Below the pieces are notes generated by a model. It ran no database searches, was not told where the DNA came from, and saw only the letters and a list, made by a program, of their open reading frames with translations. A stretch of 64,000 nt of DNA, taken from positions 1-64,000 of the forward strand of contig JALFNS010000033.1 in the NCBI GenBank assembly GCA_022773945.1. The letters are read 5' to 3'. The first letter of the stretch is position 1, and the number at the start of each line of letters is the position of its first letter. This DNA comes from Clostridiales bacterium (GTDB lineage: Bacteria; Bacillota; Clostridia; Peptostreptococcales; Anaerovoracaceae). The position numbers were made by a program, and so were the translations under genes. Shown in pieces: positions 7,971 to 18,637 of the stretch.

Positions 7971-8996
7971 CTATTCCGCGTGGTCCAGCTCATGGCGCTT
8001 CTCTCTGCCCATGAGAGCGGTCAGAGCGTCCGAAGCCTTGAGCTTTCCCGTAGTAATGTTGTAGATTGCATCTGTTATAGGCATTTCAACCTCTGCGATT
8101 TTAGCCAGCTCGTAGGCGGCCTCGGCGGTGAACATTCCTTCAACCACCATACCGACCTTCTTCACGGCTTCCTGAGGATCCATTCCTTCTCCCATCATTA
8201 TTCCGCATCTCCTGTTGCGGGAATGCATGGAAGTGCAGGTTACTATGAGATCTCCCGTGCCTGCCAGCCCCGCGAAGGTTTCTCTCCGTGCGCCCAGCTT
8301 GATTCCCAGTCGTGTGATCTCAGCCAGACCTCTGGTGATAAGAGCCGCTTTGGCATTGTCTCCGAATCCCATGCCGTCGGAGATTCCGGCTCCCAGAGCG
8401 ATTATGTTCTTCAGCGCTCCGCCCAGTTCAACTCCGATTACATCGTCAGATGTATATACTCTGAATCTGTCCGTCATGAAAAGATCCTGCGCTGCTTCCG
8501 CCGAACTGCGGTTCTGTGATGCTGTCGCCACTGTCGTCGGCATTCTCCTTCCCACTTCCTCCGCATGAGACGGTCCGGAGAGAACCACATATCTGTCCAT
8601 GGCATCATCAGTTCCCGCTTCCGCGAAAACCTCCGCCGCTATTTCGGACATTCTCTTGTGAGTACCCTGTTCTATTCCCTTGGCAACGTTTATTATAAGC
8701 ACGTCCTTCTTCATATACGGCAGAGTGCTGTCCAGTGCGCTTCTGAAATGCTGCGCAGGCGCCGAGAAGAGCACCGCATCCGCGCCTTCAACGGCTTCTC
8801 TGTTTGTGTAGGCGAAGCTTATATTCTCATTGAGAGGAACACCCGGGAGATAATCAACATTTTCCCTGTTCTCCTCCATGGACTTAAGGTGCTTCTCATC
8901 CACGTCGAATATTCTGACCTTGTGGCCTTTGCCTGCCAGAACCGTGGCCAGGGCTGTTCCCCAGCTTCCTGCTCCTATGACTCCAACTGTCTTCAT
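7971..8996 (-). CDS. gpsA: Glycerol-3-phosphate dehydrogenase [NAD(P)+]
   Basis: A 341-residue enzyme that reduces dihydroxyacetone phosphate to sn-glycerol 3-phosphate for phospholipid synthesis. It has a Rossmann GAGSWG motif at residues 8-13, the VAKGIE segment and a C-terminal helical domain with ELGGALKN. Its ATG overlaps the plsY stop by 4 bases, so the supplier of glycerol phosphate is translated next to the acyltransferase that uses it. Confidence 0.95.
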   Translation of the reverse strand: MKTVGVIGAGSWGTALATVLAGKGHKVRIFDVDEKHLKSMEENRENVDYLPGVPLNENISFAYTNREAVEGADAVLFSAPAQHFRSALDSTLPYMKKDVLIINVAKGIEQGTHKRMSEIAAEVFAEAGTDDAMDRYVVLSGPSHAEEVGRRMPTTVATASQNRSSAEAAQDLFMTDRFRVYTSDDVIGVELGGALKNIIALGAGISDGMGFGDNAKAALITRGLAEITRLGIKLGARRETFAGLAGTGDLIVTCTSMHSRNRRCGIMMGEGMDPQEAVKKVGMVVEGMFTAEAAYELAKIAEVEMPITDAIYNITTGKLKASDALTALMGREKRHELDHAE

Positions 8997-9616
8997 GCCT
9001 TGCCTCCTTCGCCATCCTCTTTTTTCTTGTCGAATATACTCATTACAGGCTCCTCTCCGTGAACCAGTCTCACGATATTGGTCCTGTGTTTAACTATTAC
9101 TATCACTGCCAGCAGCAGACTCTCCGGGAAAAATACAGGCTCCATGAAGAAGGCTATGACCGGCAGAGAAATTCCTCCTGCTATGGAGCCCACCGACATT
9201 CTCTTGCTGGCAAACACGAATATCGCTACAATCGCCAGGCATATGAGCGCCATCAGAGGGTTGATGGCAAGCAGTCCCCCGAATATGGTGGCCACGCCTT
9301 TGCCGCCCCGGAATCTGTATACTATCGGCCATATATGTCCCAGAGCAACCATGAGAGCGCAGCATGCCATGCCTGTCTCTCCCATGCAAAGTCCCCCGAG
9401 AAGTGCGGCGACCACGCCTTTGAGTATGTCCACGACCAGAGTTATCGCTCCGGCCTTCTTGCCCATTACTCTGAGAGCGTTGGTGGTTCCCGCGTTGCCG
9501 CTGCCTTCCTTTTTGATATCCAGTCCCTGACGTCTGGCCATTATCGTGGAAGGCGATATATTGCCTATGAAGTAGGCAGCCAGACTGACTGCCGCCAGTA
9601 AGATTATCTTCTCCAT
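8993..9616 (-). CDS. plsY: Glycerol-3-phosphate acyltransferase PlsY
   Basis: A 207-residue membrane protein with about five hydrophobic segments that transfers an acyl group from acyl-phosphate to glycerol 3-phosphate. Conserved motifs are SGNAGTTN (about 38-45) and the glycine-rich YRFRGGKGVAT. Its partner PlsX is encoded in the same gene run at 16075-17100. The start overlaps the der stop by one base and the stop overlaps gpsA. Confidence 0.94.
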   Translation of the reverse strand: MEKIILLAAVSLAAYFIGNISPSTIMARRQGLDIKKEGSGNAGTTNALRVMGKKAGAITLVVDILKGVVAALLGGLCMGETGMACCALMVALGHIWPIVYRFRGGKGVATIFGGLLAINPLMALICLAIVAIFVFASKRMSVGSIAGGISLPVIAFFMEPVFFPESLLLAVIVIVKHRTNIVRLVHGEEPVMSIFDKKKEDGEGGKA

Positions 9617-10944
9617 CAGAATTCCTCCTCCTTCTCGCCTTTCTCCCGGAACACGAACTTCAGCGGTGTTCCTTCGAATCCGAATACCTCTCTGATCTTG
9701 TTCTCCAGATACCTTGAATAGGAGAAATGCATGAGAGGTCTGGAATTTATCTTGAAGGAGAAGAGTGGCGGTTTGACTCCGACCTGTGTCACATAGTATA
9801 TCTTCAGTCTCTTGCCCTTGTCCGAAGGCGGCTGTTTCATCATGGTGGCGTCGGTTATTACAGTGTTGAGCTTGCCTGTAGGAACTCTCATGGCTCTGTT
9901 CTCAGCCACATATCTGGCCATATCCATAACCTTGCCCACTCTCTGGCCCGTAAGTGCTGATATGAAAATAGCCGGCGCGTATGACAGGAAGCCCAGCTCT
10001 CTGGCTATTTCCTTCCTGAATTCATTCATTGTTCCGGTTTCCTTGTCCACCAGATCCCATTTATTCACCGTAACTATTATGCCTTTGCCCGCCTCGTGGG
10101 CTATGCCGGCGATCTTCTTGTCCTGCTCGGCGATTCCCTCGGCCGCATCTATAACCAGCATGCACACGTCGCACCGCTCCACCGCGGCAACTGCTCTGAG
10201 CACGCTGTACCTCTCAATGTTCTCGCTGACCTTGCTCTTCCTTCTTATGCCGGCGGTGTCTATGAGTGTGTATTTCTGTCCGTCATATACGAAAGGGGTG
10301 TCTATGGAATCTCTGGTGGTTCCCGCTATAGGAGACACTATTACCCTGTTTTCTCCCAGAATTTTGTTGATGAGTGATGACTTGCCCACGTTAGGTCTTC
10401 CTATCATGGCAATTTTGATTGAATCATCCTCCTCTTCACCTGCTCCCTCAGGGAAGTTCTCGATTATGCGGTCCAGGAGATCTCCCAGATTAAGCATGTT
10501 GGCCGCGGAGATGGGAACAGGCTCTCCCAGCCCCAGCTCGTAGAAATCGTAGAAATCGTCGGGAAGCTCCGGCTTGTCAATCTTGTTTACAGCCAGAACA
10601 ACCTTCTTGCCCGTCCTCATGAGCATATCGCCCACTTCCCTGTCCGCGATGGTCATTCCCTCTTTGCCGTCGGTCATAAACAGGATGACATCGGATGTGT
10701 CGATGGCCATCTGAGCCTGTTCCCTCATTCTGGAAGGAATAAGTTCCTTGCTGTCCGGTTCGATTCCGCCCGTGTCGATAAGAGCGAAGTGAACACCTGA
10801 CCACTCCGCCTCGGCATAGATTCTGTCACGGGTTACACCCGGCGTATCCTCAACGATGGATATCCTGCTTCCCACGACTCTGTTAAAAAATGTGGATTTA
10901 CCTACATTAGGCCGTCCCACGACGGCTACTAAAGGTTTTGCCAT
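9616..10944 (-). CDS. der: Double-GTPase ribosome assembly factor Der (EngA)
   Basis: A 442-residue tandem GTPase needed for 50S subunit maturation. It has two GRPNVGKS P-loops (about residues 10-17 and 182-189) and NKID/NKWD guanine motifs, followed by a KH-like C-terminal domain. The open frame extends 29 codons upstream into ftsY, but the family start [10 protein letters not shown] fits the ATG at 10944, 4 bases after the ftsY stop. Confidence 0.95.
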   Translation of the reverse strand: MAKPLVAVVGRPNVGKSTFFNRVVGSRISIVEDTPGVTRDRIYAEAEWSGVHFALIDTGGIEPDSKELIPSRMREQAQMAIDTSDVILFMTDGKEGMTIADREVGDMLMRTGKKVVLAVNKIDKPELPDDFYDFYELGLGEPVPISAANMLNLGDLLDRIIENFPEGAGEEEDDSIKIAMIGRPNVGKSSLINKILGENRVIVSPIAGTTRDSIDTPFVYDGQKYTLIDTAGIRRKSKVSENIERYSVLRAVAAVERCDVCMLVIDAAEGIAEQDKKIAGIAHEAGKGIIVTVNKWDLVDKETGTMNEFRKEIARELGFLSYAPAIFISALTGQRVGKVMDMARYVAENRAMRVPTGKLNTVITDATMMKQPPSDKGKRLKIYYVTQVGVKPPLFSFKINSRPLMHFSYSRYLENKIREVFGFEGTPLKFVFREKGEKEEEF

Positions 10945-10948
10945 AATT

Positions 10949-11845
10949 CTATTCCTCTTCAAAAATTCCTCTGGCGAATTCCACAGGATCGAATTCAACC
11001 AGATCCTCAATACCTTCTCCCAGGCCCACAAACTTCACCGGCATGTCGAACTCATCGGCTATGGTAAGCACTATGCCGCCCTTGGCTGTGCCGTCCAGCT
11101 TGGTCAGCACAATGCCTGTAATGCCTGCAGCCTCTCCGAATTCAGATACCTGGGATACGGCATTCTTGCCTGTTGTGGCATCGAGCACCAGGAGATTCTC
11201 TCTGGTCGCTTCAGGCCACTCTCTGTCTATCACCTTGCTCATCTTGTTGAGCTCGTTCATCAGATTCTTCTTGTTCTGCAGTCTGCCTGCCGTATCACAT
11301 ATGAGCACATCCGCATTTCTGGCTTTAGCCGACTGAATGGCATCATATATTACAGCTGACGGATCCGCTCCTTCTCCGTGTCTTATCACGGGTACACCCA
11401 CGCGATCCGCCCATATGGAAAGCTGCTCGCCCGCGGCGGCCCTGAATGTGTCGGCTGCCGCCAGCATCACATTTTTGCCTTGCTGTTTAAACTTGTAGGC
11501 CAGCTTGCCTATAGACGTGGTCTTGCCTCCGCCGTTTATTCCTATCATGAGGATTACCAGAGGGTAATCTTCACTCAGCTTCTGGGCCTCGCCTTTGTTT
11601 ATGAAATCAGCTATTATCTTGCCCAGTCTGATCTTGATAACCGAGTGCTTGGTCATATTGTTTGACTGCACCTCGCTCCGGAGTGTTTCCACAATCTTCA
11701 TCGTGGTATCCATTCCTATGTCCGAGGTTATGAGAATCTCCTCGAGATCGTCAAAGAAATCCTCATCTATGGTCGGTCTCATCATCAGTGCATCACTGAT
11801 ACGCTGGGACAGTCTGCCGAAAAAGCCTTTTTTCTCTCCTAACAT
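10949..11845 (-). CDS. ftsY: Signal recognition particle receptor FtsY
   Basis: A 298-residue SRP GTPase that docks SRP-ribosome complexes at the membrane. The helical N domain (about 1-90) is followed by the NG GTPase domain with GINGGGKTT (102-110), DTAGR and TKLDG motifs. The long acidic A domain found in enterobacteria is missing, as in many Firmicutes, leaving a short amphipathic start ([12 protein letters not shown]). It is 15 bases after smc in the classic rnc-smc-ftsY order. Confidence 0.95.
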   Translation of the reverse strand: MLGEKKGFFGRLSQRISDALMMRPTIDEDFFDDLEEILITSDIGMDTTMKIVETLRSEVQSNNMTKHSVIKIRLGKIIADFINKGEAQKLSEDYPLVILMIGINGGGKTTSIGKLAYKFKQQGKNVMLAAADTFRAAAGEQLSIWADRVGVPVIRHGEGADPSAVIYDAIQSAKARNADVLICDTAGRLQNKKNLMNELNKMSKVIDREWPEATRENLLVLDATTGKNAVSQVSEFGEAAGITGIVLTKLDGTAKGGIVLTIADEFDMPVKFVGLGEGIEDLVEFDPVEFARGIFEEE

Positions 11846-11860
11846 TTATTTCTCCTTGAT

Positions 11861-14800
11861 CTATCCGTTGTATGCGCTCAAATCATCGCTGAGGTCCAGA
11901 GAAAGAACCTTGGATACGCCCTTCTCCGGCATGGTTACACCGTAAAGAGCGTCAGCATGCTCCATGGTTGCCTTCTGGTGCGTAACCAGGGCAAACTGGA
12001 TTCCGCTGAATTTCCTGAGGCAGTTTATGAATCTCTCTATATTGGCATCATCGAGAGCCGCTTCAACCTCATCGAGTATGCAGAACGGTGTCGGTTTCGC
12101 CTTGAGCACTGCAAACATTAGGGCTATGGCCGTCAGCGTCTTCTCTCCTCCCGAGAGAAGATTGATGTTCTGAAGCTTCTTGCCCGGCGGCTGTGCCACT
12201 ATGTCTATATCGGACTCGAGAGGATTGTTCTCATCCGACAGGCGCAGCTCCGCATGTCCTCCCCCGAAGAGTTCTCTGAACTGTTCCTCGAAGTTGACCA
12301 CTATTGTATCAAAGCTGCTCCTGAATCTGGTTCTGATCGTCTTGTCCATATCTCCCACTATACTGAGGAGATTGTCCATAGCCGCCTGAATGTCAGCCTC
12401 CTGGCCCTTGAGGAATTCGTATCTCTCTCTGACGGATTCGTACTCCTCTATAGCGCCTACATTCACTTCGCCGAGCTCTCTGATTCTGTTCTTTATCTGC
12501 CTGCTCTCTCTGACAGCCGAAGACATTACGAAGTCCTCGCTCCTGAACTCCATGGCCTGCACATATGAGACCTCGAATTCCTCCCACAGCTTCTCCTTGT
12601 ATGACTCGAGCTGCGTTTCATTCCTGGCTTTCCTCACATCGAGCTCGTACTTCCTGTCTCGAGTTCTTCCCAGACTCTCTTCAAGGGAATCCCGTTCTTC
12701 TCTCAGGCGTCGTATTTCTTCCGACAGCGCCGCACGTTCGGTGGCGATAGCCTCAAGCTTCTCCTCTGCTTCCTCTCTGGCCGCCGCCTTGGCTTCAAGC
12801 TGTGCCGCACCCGTTCCTCCATCCGAGAGAATATTCTTCTTATCCTCATCCAGAGAATGTTTCTCCAGAGTTTTATCTTCGATTTCCTTCCTGATTTCGC
12901 CTATTCTTTCATCTATTCTCGTCAGAATATCATCCGCATGAGCTCTTCGTTCCTCGCTGCCGCGCACATCGATTCTGGCAGCGGTTATTTCCTCGCTGAT
13001 AAGATCGAATCCGGCCTTTATGGACTCGTGGGCCGATACGGCTTCTTCGCCCAGCCTTTCCTTTTCTCTGATATTCTCCGTCTCCTCGGCGATCTTCTCT
13101 TCCAGTTCTCTGAGACGGCTGCGTGTTTTTTCCTCTTCTCTGCTTATATCCTCAAGCTCTGCGCGGCCTTTCTCCGCCGCAGTTCTCATACTTGCCAGAG
13201 CTTCCTCGGAAGCCCTGATTTCGTTTTCCTTGAAGATGAGACTGCGTTCTCTCTCTCCCATATCCCTGCGAAGCTTATCTGCAGTTTCCGTAAGCTCCCG
13301 TATCCTGTCGCCCGTTTCCTCCAGACGTTTCTCGTCTCTTTCCCGGTGGGCTGTTTTCTCCGAAATCTCCTTCTCGAGTCTTGTTATTTCGCTCTTTCTG
13401 TCCAGGATGTTGGCAGTCCTGTTTCTGTATCTGCCTCCCGTTATCGCTCCCCCGGCATTGATGATTTCTCCCTCGAGAGTAACCACCCTCATGCCTCCGC
13501 TTTTCTTCGAAAGCCTGACGGCATTGTCCATATTATCAACGATTACCACTCTTCCCAGAAGGTATTCGGCTATATTTCTGTATCTCTCATCAAAGCTCAC
13601 GCATTCCGGTCCGAACCCGACAAAGCCCTTCTCCTTTCTCAGGCTTTCGTCTCTCCGCGAAGAAGCTCTGATGGATTTTACCGGCAGGAAGGTCATCCGG
13701 CCTGCACTGTTTGCCTTGAGAGCTCCGACAGCACGCTTGGCATCCCCGTCATCCTCGCACACGACATTCTGAATAGATGCCCCCAGAGCAGTCTCCACGG
13801 CTGTCTCATAGCCTTCCGGCACCTTGATCAGATCTGCCACCACGCCGTGTATGCCTGTAAGATCCGATTTCATGATAAATCTGACAGCATTATTATATCC
13901 CTCGTAATTGCTCTCCATCTCCTGAATTGTCTTCATTCTGGATGTGAGCCTGCCGAGAGTGATTTTCAGTTCCTCACACACACCTCTGAGTGATTTCTCA
14001 ACTGTTTTCTCCCGCTGAAGTCCTGCCTCGGCATCCTCCAGATCCTCCTTCATGGAATCCAGATTCCTGCGAAGGTCATCCCTCTCTCTCCTGAGTGCTC
14101 CCAGATCGTCCAGAGTTTCCCTGTTGCTGCTCTCTCCTTCAGCTCTGCTTCTCGCCAGATCCTCACGTCTGGCGGCCAGTCTGCCTGTCAGAACCTCCAG
14201 ACTTCCTATCTCTGCCCTGGCCGTGCTTATGGCCCTGGAGCATTCGAAGATATCGTTTCTGTATCCGTCCGCCGTCGCCGAAGCCTCTGCCAGTTCTCCT
14301 GCCAGAGTGTTGTACTTCATCGTCTTCTCGGCAAGCCTTGCCTCCGCCTCACCGACCTCCCGGTCGAGTGCTTCTCTGCCCGCCGCCGTGCTGTTTCTGT
14401 TCTCTGTTTCTCTGCAAAGGCTCTCCTCCAGGCTCTCTATCTCCCTGTCAAGTCTTCCCAGATTATCATCGATGGCCGCCAGCTTCTCCCTGTCGACCTC
14501 CTCCTTATTGCTGAGAGCGTTGTATTCCTCAATTATTCTCAGCAGTCCTGCCCGTTCTTCCTCGGACATGGTCTCCAGAATACGGTTCCTGCTGTTTTTT
14601 TCCTCCAGCTGTCTGTCCAGATTATCCTTCGCGGTTTCTCCTTCAGCCAGTTCGCCGGCCGCCTGTTTCAGCTCGTTTTCGGCGTCCCGGTTCCTGCCCT
14701 CCAGATTCTCAACGTTTTTGAGAATTATGTTTATGTCCAGCTTCTTCTGTTTCTCTCTCAGCTCCAGATATTCCGTCGCCCTGATGCTGTCTTCTCTGAG

Positions 14801-15412
14801 TCCGTCAATTCTTCCTTCTATCTCGCCGACAATGTCACGGACTCTCTCCATATTGTTCTCTGTCGCCGCAAGCTTCCTCTCGGTTTCCGCCTTCTTCGTC
14901 CTGTAGGCCACTATGCCCGCTGCCTCTTCGAAGATTTCCCTTCTGGACTCCGTCTTGTTGCTTATGATGTCGGATATCTTGCCCTGACCTATTATGGAGT
15001 AGCCGTCCACACCTATACCCGTGTCCATAATGAGCTCACGGATATCTCTAAGCCTGCACTGGTTGCCGTTGATTCTGTACTCGCTCTCTCCGGATCTGTA
15101 CATCCTTCTGGTGATGGCAACTTCCTTGTAATCTATAGGCAGCTGTCCGTCACTGTTGTCAATAACAAGCGTTACTTCGGCCATTCCGCGAAGCTTCCTG
15201 CTGGAGGTTCCGTTAAATATAACCTCCTCCATCTTGCCGCCGCGGAGCATCTTCGGACTCTGTTCACCCAGCACCCACCTTATGGCATCGGAAATATTGC
15301 TCTTGCCGCTTCCGTTGGGTCCGACAATGCCTGTGATTCCGTCCTTGAATTCTATTACCACCGGTTCCGCGAAGGACTTGAACCCGTGCATTTCCAGTTT
15401 CTTAAATAACAT
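11861..15412 (-). CDS. smc: Chromosome segregation ATPase SMC
   Basis: An 1183-residue SMC protein. The Walker A motif GPNGSGKSN (31-39) is followed by a long coiled coil, a hinge around residues 510-670 with the GG(A)ITGG-type glycine motif, a second coiled coil, and the C-terminal LLSGGEKT signature with Walker B. It compacts chromosomes and helps segregate origins together with ScpAB, which are not encoded here. The start overlaps the rnc stop by 11 bases. Confidence 0.96.
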   Translation of the reverse strand: MLFKKLEMHGFKSFAEPVVIEFKDGITGIVGPNGSGKSNISDAIRWVLGEQSPKMLRGGKMEEVIFNGTSSRKLRGMAEVTLVIDNSDGQLPIDYKEVAITRRMYRSGESEYRINGNQCRLRDIRELIMDTGIGVDGYSIIGQGKISDIISNKTESRREIFEEAAGIVAYRTKKAETERKLAATENNMERVRDIVGEIEGRIDGLREDSIRATEYLELREKQKKLDINIILKNVENLEGRNRDAENELKQAAGELAEGETAKDNLDRQLEEKNSRNRILETMSEEERAGLLRIIEEYNALSNKEEVDREKLAAIDDNLGRLDREIESLEESLCRETENRNSTAAGREALDREVGEAEARLAEKTMKYNTLAGELAEASATADGYRNDIFECSRAISTARAEIGSLEVLTGRLAARREDLARSRAEGESSNRETLDDLGALRRERDDLRRNLDSMKEDLEDAEAGLQREKTVEKSLRGVCEELKITLGRLTSRMKTIQEMESNYEGYNNAVRFIMKSDLTGIHGVVADLIKVPEGYETAVETALGASIQNVVCEDDGDAKRAVGALKANSAGRMTFLPVKSIRASSRRDESLRKEKGFVGFGPECVSFDERYRNIAEYLLGRVVIVDNMDNAVRLSKKSGGMRVVTLEGEIINAGGAITGGRYRNRTANILDRKSEITRLEKEISEKTAHRERDEKRLEETGDRIRELTETADKLRRDMGERERSLIFKENEIRASEEALASMRTAAEKGRAELEDISREEEKTRSRLRELEEKIAEETENIREKERLGEEAVSAHESIKAGFDLISEEITAARIDVRGSEERRAHADDILTRIDERIGEIRKEIEDKTLEKHSLDEDKKNILSDGGTGAAQLEAKAAAREEAEEKLEAIATERAALSEEIRRLREERDSLEESLGRTRDRKYELDVRKARNETQLESYKEKLWEEFEVSYVQAMEFRSEDFVMSSAVRESRQIKNRIRELGEVNVGAIEEYESVRERYEFLKGQEADIQAAMDNLLSIVGDMDKTIRTRFRSSFDTIVVNFEEQFRELFGGGHAELRLSDENNPLESDIDIVAQPPGKKLQNINLLSGGEKTLTAIALMFAVLKAKPTPFCILDEVEAALDDANIERFINCLRKFSGIQFALVTHQKATMEHADALYGVTMPEKGVSKVLSLDLSDDLSAYNG

Positions 15413-16109
15413 TCTGACTCCTCTTCAGGGCCGCTTCCGCCGCCTGCTGCTCGGCCTGCTTCTTGCTCTTGCCTCTGCCCTCCGACATCTTCCTGCCCTC
15501 AACTTCAAGTCTCACTGTGAAAGTCTTGTTGTGATCGGGCCCTTCCTCTCCCTGAGGAATGTACTTAATGTCGGTGATTCCCTGCTGCTGGAGAACCTCC
15601 TGCAGAGCCGTCTTATAATCTCTGACTATAAATTTCCCCGATTTGGCGTCTTCTATAAGTCCCCTGAAAATATGCAGCACGACTCTTTTGGCTTCCTCGA
15701 AGCCTCCGTCTATGTATACGGCGCCGATAACCGCCTCCATGGCATCGGCTATTATGGATTCTCTCTCCCTGCCGCCGTTTTTCTCCTCGCCTCTTCCCAG
15801 GCGGATAATCTCTCCCACTCCCAGACGTCTGCCTTCAAGGGCCAGTGCTTTCTCGCAGACTATTGCCGCTCTCGCCCGTGAGAGGAAGCCCTCCTCCTTG
15901 CCGGGAAAATCTCTGTAGAGTTCCTCTCCTATTATGGCATCGAAAAACGCATCCCCGAGAAACTCCAGCCGCTCGTTGTTCTCCGAGGCTCCTCCGTTTT
16001 CCTGCGCGTATGAGCTGTGAGTCAGAGCTGTCACAAGCAGCTCTCTGTCATTAAATCTGTATTCTATTTTTCCCTCAAATTGAGTAATCTGCGTCATCAT
16101 CCTCTTCAA
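15402..16109 (-). CDS. rnc: Ribonuclease III
   Basis: A 235-residue double-strand-specific RNase. The catalytic signature ERLEFLGDAFFD (46-57) and the downstream Glu/Asp of the AMEAVIG segment are present, and a double-stranded RNA-binding domain fills the last 70 residues. It processes rRNA precursors. The longest frame begins with TTG, about 10 bases after CAGGAG and inside the plsX 3' end. ATG codons at codons 4 and 5 are alternatives. It follows plsX directly. The fabD, fabG and acpP genes often found between them are absent here. Confidence 0.93.
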   Translation of the reverse strand: MKRMMTQITQFEGKIEYRFNDRELLVTALTHSSYAQENGGASENNERLEFLGDAFFDAIIGEELYRDFPGKEEGFLSRARAAIVCEKALALEGRRLGVGEIIRLGRGEEKNGGRERESIIADAMEAVIGAVYIDGGFEEAKRVVLHIFRGLIEDAKSGKFIVRDYKTALQEVLQQQGITDIKYIPQGEEGPDHNKTFTVRLEVEGRKMSEGRGKSKKQAEQQAAEAALKRSQNVI

Positions 16110-17100
16110 TCTTCAGAAGCTCCTGTCTGATAATATCTACCACGTTCTCTCTGGCGTACGGAATTCCCTTGATTATCGCACTTCTCACAGCCTTTGCGCT
16201 GGAGGAACCGTGCATCTTGATAACCGGTCCGTTAACGCCCAGAACAGGCGCTCCGCCGTATTCCTCGTAATCGAAGCTCTCCTTCAGCGCGTAGAGATCC
16301 TTCTTTATCAGCAGTGCTCCGATCTTGTTCTTCATACCCGTGGTTATAGTGTTCTTAACCTGCTTGAAAACGCTCATTGCCACGCCTTCGGTGAGCTTGA
16401 GAATCACGTTGCCCGTGAATCCGTCGCACACGATAACATCACACACCCCGTTAGGAACCTCGCGTCCTTCAACGTTACCTATGAAGTTCAGGTGAGATTT
16501 CTTGAGTCTCTGGTAGGCGTCCTTGGTCACGCTTGTGCCCTTGCCTTCCTCTGTGCCCAGATTGACAAGTCCAACCTTGGGATCTCTGATTCCCCACACT
16601 TTATCGGCAAATATGCTTCCCATGAGACCGTATTCCACCAGGTTCCCCGCTTTCGATTCGGAGCTCGCCCCCGCATCCACAAGAAGTCCCGGGTGTCCGC
16701 CGCTGAGGTCGGGATATATGCTCGCCAGCGCCGGTCTGTCGATTCCTCTGATTCTGCCCAGTATCATTCTGGCTCCCACTACGAGGGCTCCCGTGTTGCC
16801 CGCGGATACGAACATGTCTCCTCTGCCCTCTTTGACCATATTGAGTCCTATAACCATGGATGAGCCTGTCTTGCGTCTTATAGCCTTGACCGGGCTGTCC
16901 TCCATAGTGATAATATCATAGGCGGGTTCTATGGATATCCTGTCGCCTTCATAGCCGTTCTTCCTCAGCTCATCTTCAATAAGCTCAGGATGACCTACTA
17001 TGATTATTTCATGTTCAATTTCCTCTATCGCTTCAACAGCACCCTTGACTATTTCTTCAGGCGCATTGTCTCCGCCCATTCCGTCCAGTATTATTCTCAT
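16075..17100 (-). CDS. plsX: Phosphate acyltransferase PlsX
   Basis: A 341-residue enzyme that makes acyl-phosphate from acyl-ACP for PlsY. The opening MRIILDGMGGDNAP is typical of the family, as are the GNTGALV and SKAGNLVEYG-type segments. A GGAGG site lies 5 bases before the ATG. It overlaps rnc by 35 bases and starts just after rpe. Confidence 0.95.
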   Translation of the reverse strand: MRIILDGMGGDNAPEEIVKGAVEAIEEIEHEIIIVGHPELIEDELRKNGYEGDRISIEPAYDIITMEDSPVKAIRRKTGSSMVIGLNMVKEGRGDMFVSAGNTGALVVGARMILGRIRGIDRPALASIYPDLSGGHPGLLVDAGASSESKAGNLVEYGLMGSIFADKVWGIRDPKVGLVNLGTEEGKGTSVTKDAYQRLKKSHLNFIGNVEGREVPNGVCDVIVCDGFTGNVILKLTEGVAMSVFKQVKNTITTGMKNKIGALLIKKDLYALKESFDYEEYGGAPVLGVNGPVIKMHGSSSAKAVRSAIIKGIPYARENVVDIIRQELLKIEEDDDADYSI

Positions 17101-17102
17101 AC

Positions 17103-17774
17103 TTACCTCCTGCTCTGCGCTTCATTCATAAGTCTGACAAATTCTTCTGTTCTGCCGCATATGTCATCGGCTCCGAAAACCGCCGAACCGGCAACCGCTA
17201 TGTCAACTCCGGCTTCCGTAACGGTTCTCACATTATCAAGCGTCACACCGCCGTCGATTTCTATCGCAAAATCCAGACCCTCCGCTCTGCGTATTTCATC
17301 CAGCTCGCGAGCCTTGTCGATAACCTGCGGAATCAGCTTCTGGCCCCCGAAGCCCGGATTTACCGACATGAGAAGAACCATGTCCACCTCTTCAAGCACC
17401 CATCTGAGGGTGTCGAGCGATGTGGCCGGATTCAGGGAAACTCCCGCCTTGACTCCTGCAGCCTTTATCTGCTGAATCACTCTGTGGAGATGCACGCAGG
17501 CCTCCTGATGAACTGTAATGTATTCCGTATTGTCAGTCAGGAAGCTGTCTATGTACTTCTCGGGATTCTCTATCATGAGATGCACATCGAAGGGAATTTT
17601 AGTTCTTCCCAGAAGGCTCTTCATGACAGGTGCCCCGAAGCTTATATTCGGTACGAAATGCCCGTCCATAACATCCACATGTATGAGATGGGCGCCGCCC
17701 CTCTCGATTTCACTGACATCCTCGCCCAAACGCGCGAAGTCAGCAGAGAGAATAGATGGTGCTAGTTTTTTCAT
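17103..17774 (-). CDS. rpe: Ribulose-phosphate 3-epimerase
   Basis: A 223-residue TIM-barrel enzyme that interconverts ribulose 5-phosphate and xylulose 5-phosphate. Family motifs LAPSILSADFARLG, HVDVMDGHFVPN and MSVNPGFGGQ are present, and the Asp in EIDGGV completes the metal site. The start overlaps the rsgA stop (ATGA), a common pairing in Firmicutes. Confidence 0.95.
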   Translation of the reverse strand: MKKLAPSILSADFARLGEDVSEIERGGAHLIHVDVMDGHFVPNISFGAPVMKSLLGRTKIPFDVHLMIENPEKYIDSFLTDNTEYITVHQEACVHLHRVIQQIKAAGVKAGVSLNPATSLDTLRWVLEEVDMVLLMSVNPGFGGQKLIPQVIDKARELDEIRRAEGLDFAIEIDGGVTLDNVRTVTEAGVDIAVAGSAVFGADDICGRTEEFVRLMNEAQSRR

Positions 17775-18637
17775 TTTCTGATTTCCTCCATATGCGACCG
17801 GTAGGATTCATACCGGCTTTCGCTGATGTCGCCGCAGCTCAGGGCTTCCTTGACGGCGCAGCCCGGCTCCGCGATATGCCTGCAGTTGTCGTATCTGCAT
17901 CCCTGCGAATGCTCGAATATCTCCGGATAGTATCTCTGAAGCTCCTCCTCCGGGATATTCTCCCCCGTAAATGAGGTGAACCCGGGCGTGTCGAATATCA
18001 TCGTCCCCAGACCGTCCTCCAGATCGAAAATCTCCGAGTGACGCGTGGTGTGTCTGCCTCTGCCCGACTTGCTGCTTATCTCTCCCGTCTCCATGGCGGC
18101 CCCGGGAACAAGCCTGTTGATTATCGTCGATTTACCCACTCCCGAAGGTCCTGCCAGAGCCGTAACCTTGCCCCTGATAAGCTCCATGAGCCTGTCAATG
18201 CCTCTGCCGCTCACACCATCGGTGCACACGACAGGATATATAGGGCTGTATATTTCCGCCAGCTTCTCCGGGTCCGCCAGATCGCACTTGTTTATGCACA
18301 GCACAATATCCGTGCCCGCCTGTTCGGCCATTACGAGAAACCGGTCTGTTATTCTGGGTACGGGTGCAGGCTTTCTGACCGCCGTGACCACTACGAAGCA
18401 ATCCACGTTGGTCACAAATGGTCTGATAAAGCTGTTCTTCCTGGGATGGAGTTCGGTTATGAGGCTGTCGCTTCCCTCTTCCGCCACCTCCACGGTGACC
18501 CGATCCCCTGTGGCCAGGCGGACTCCCTGCTCCTTGAAAATCCCCCGGGCTTTGCATCTGTATAGTGCATCGCCGGATTTCACATAATAAAATCCGGCGA
18601 TTCCTTTAATTATAATACCTGTTTCACTCATCTTCAT
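17771..18637 (-). CDS. rsgA: Ribosome small-subunit GTPase RsgA
   Basis: A 288-residue circularly permuted GTPase that checks late 30S assembly. It shows an N-terminal OB fold, then NKCD (G4) ahead of the P-loop GPSGVGKST (G1) and DTPGF (G3), and a C-terminal zinc knuckle (CRYDNCRHIAEPGC). It overlaps prkC by 14 bases. In other Firmicutes RsgA is a phosphorylation target of PrkC, which agrees with the neighbourhood. Confidence 0.94.
   Translation of the reverse strand: MKMSETGIIIKGIAGFYYVKSGDALYRCKARGIFKEQGVRLATGDRVTVEVAEEGSDSLITELHPRKNSFIRPFVTNVDCFVVVTAVRKPAPVPRITDRFLVMAEQAGTDIVLCINKCDLADPEKLAEIYSPIYPVVCTDGVSGRGIDRLMELIRGKVTALAGPSGVGKSTIINRLVPGAAMETGEISSKSGRGRHTTRHSEIFDLEDGLGTMIFDTPGFTSFTGENIPEEELQRYYPEIFEHSQGCRYDNCRHIAEPGCAVKEALSCGDISESRYESYRSHMEEIRK

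Noticed and set aside
7075..8064. Plus-strand frame of 329 codons opposite miaB and gpsA
   Set aside because: It is antisense to two well-recognised genes, has no ribosome site and shows no domain.
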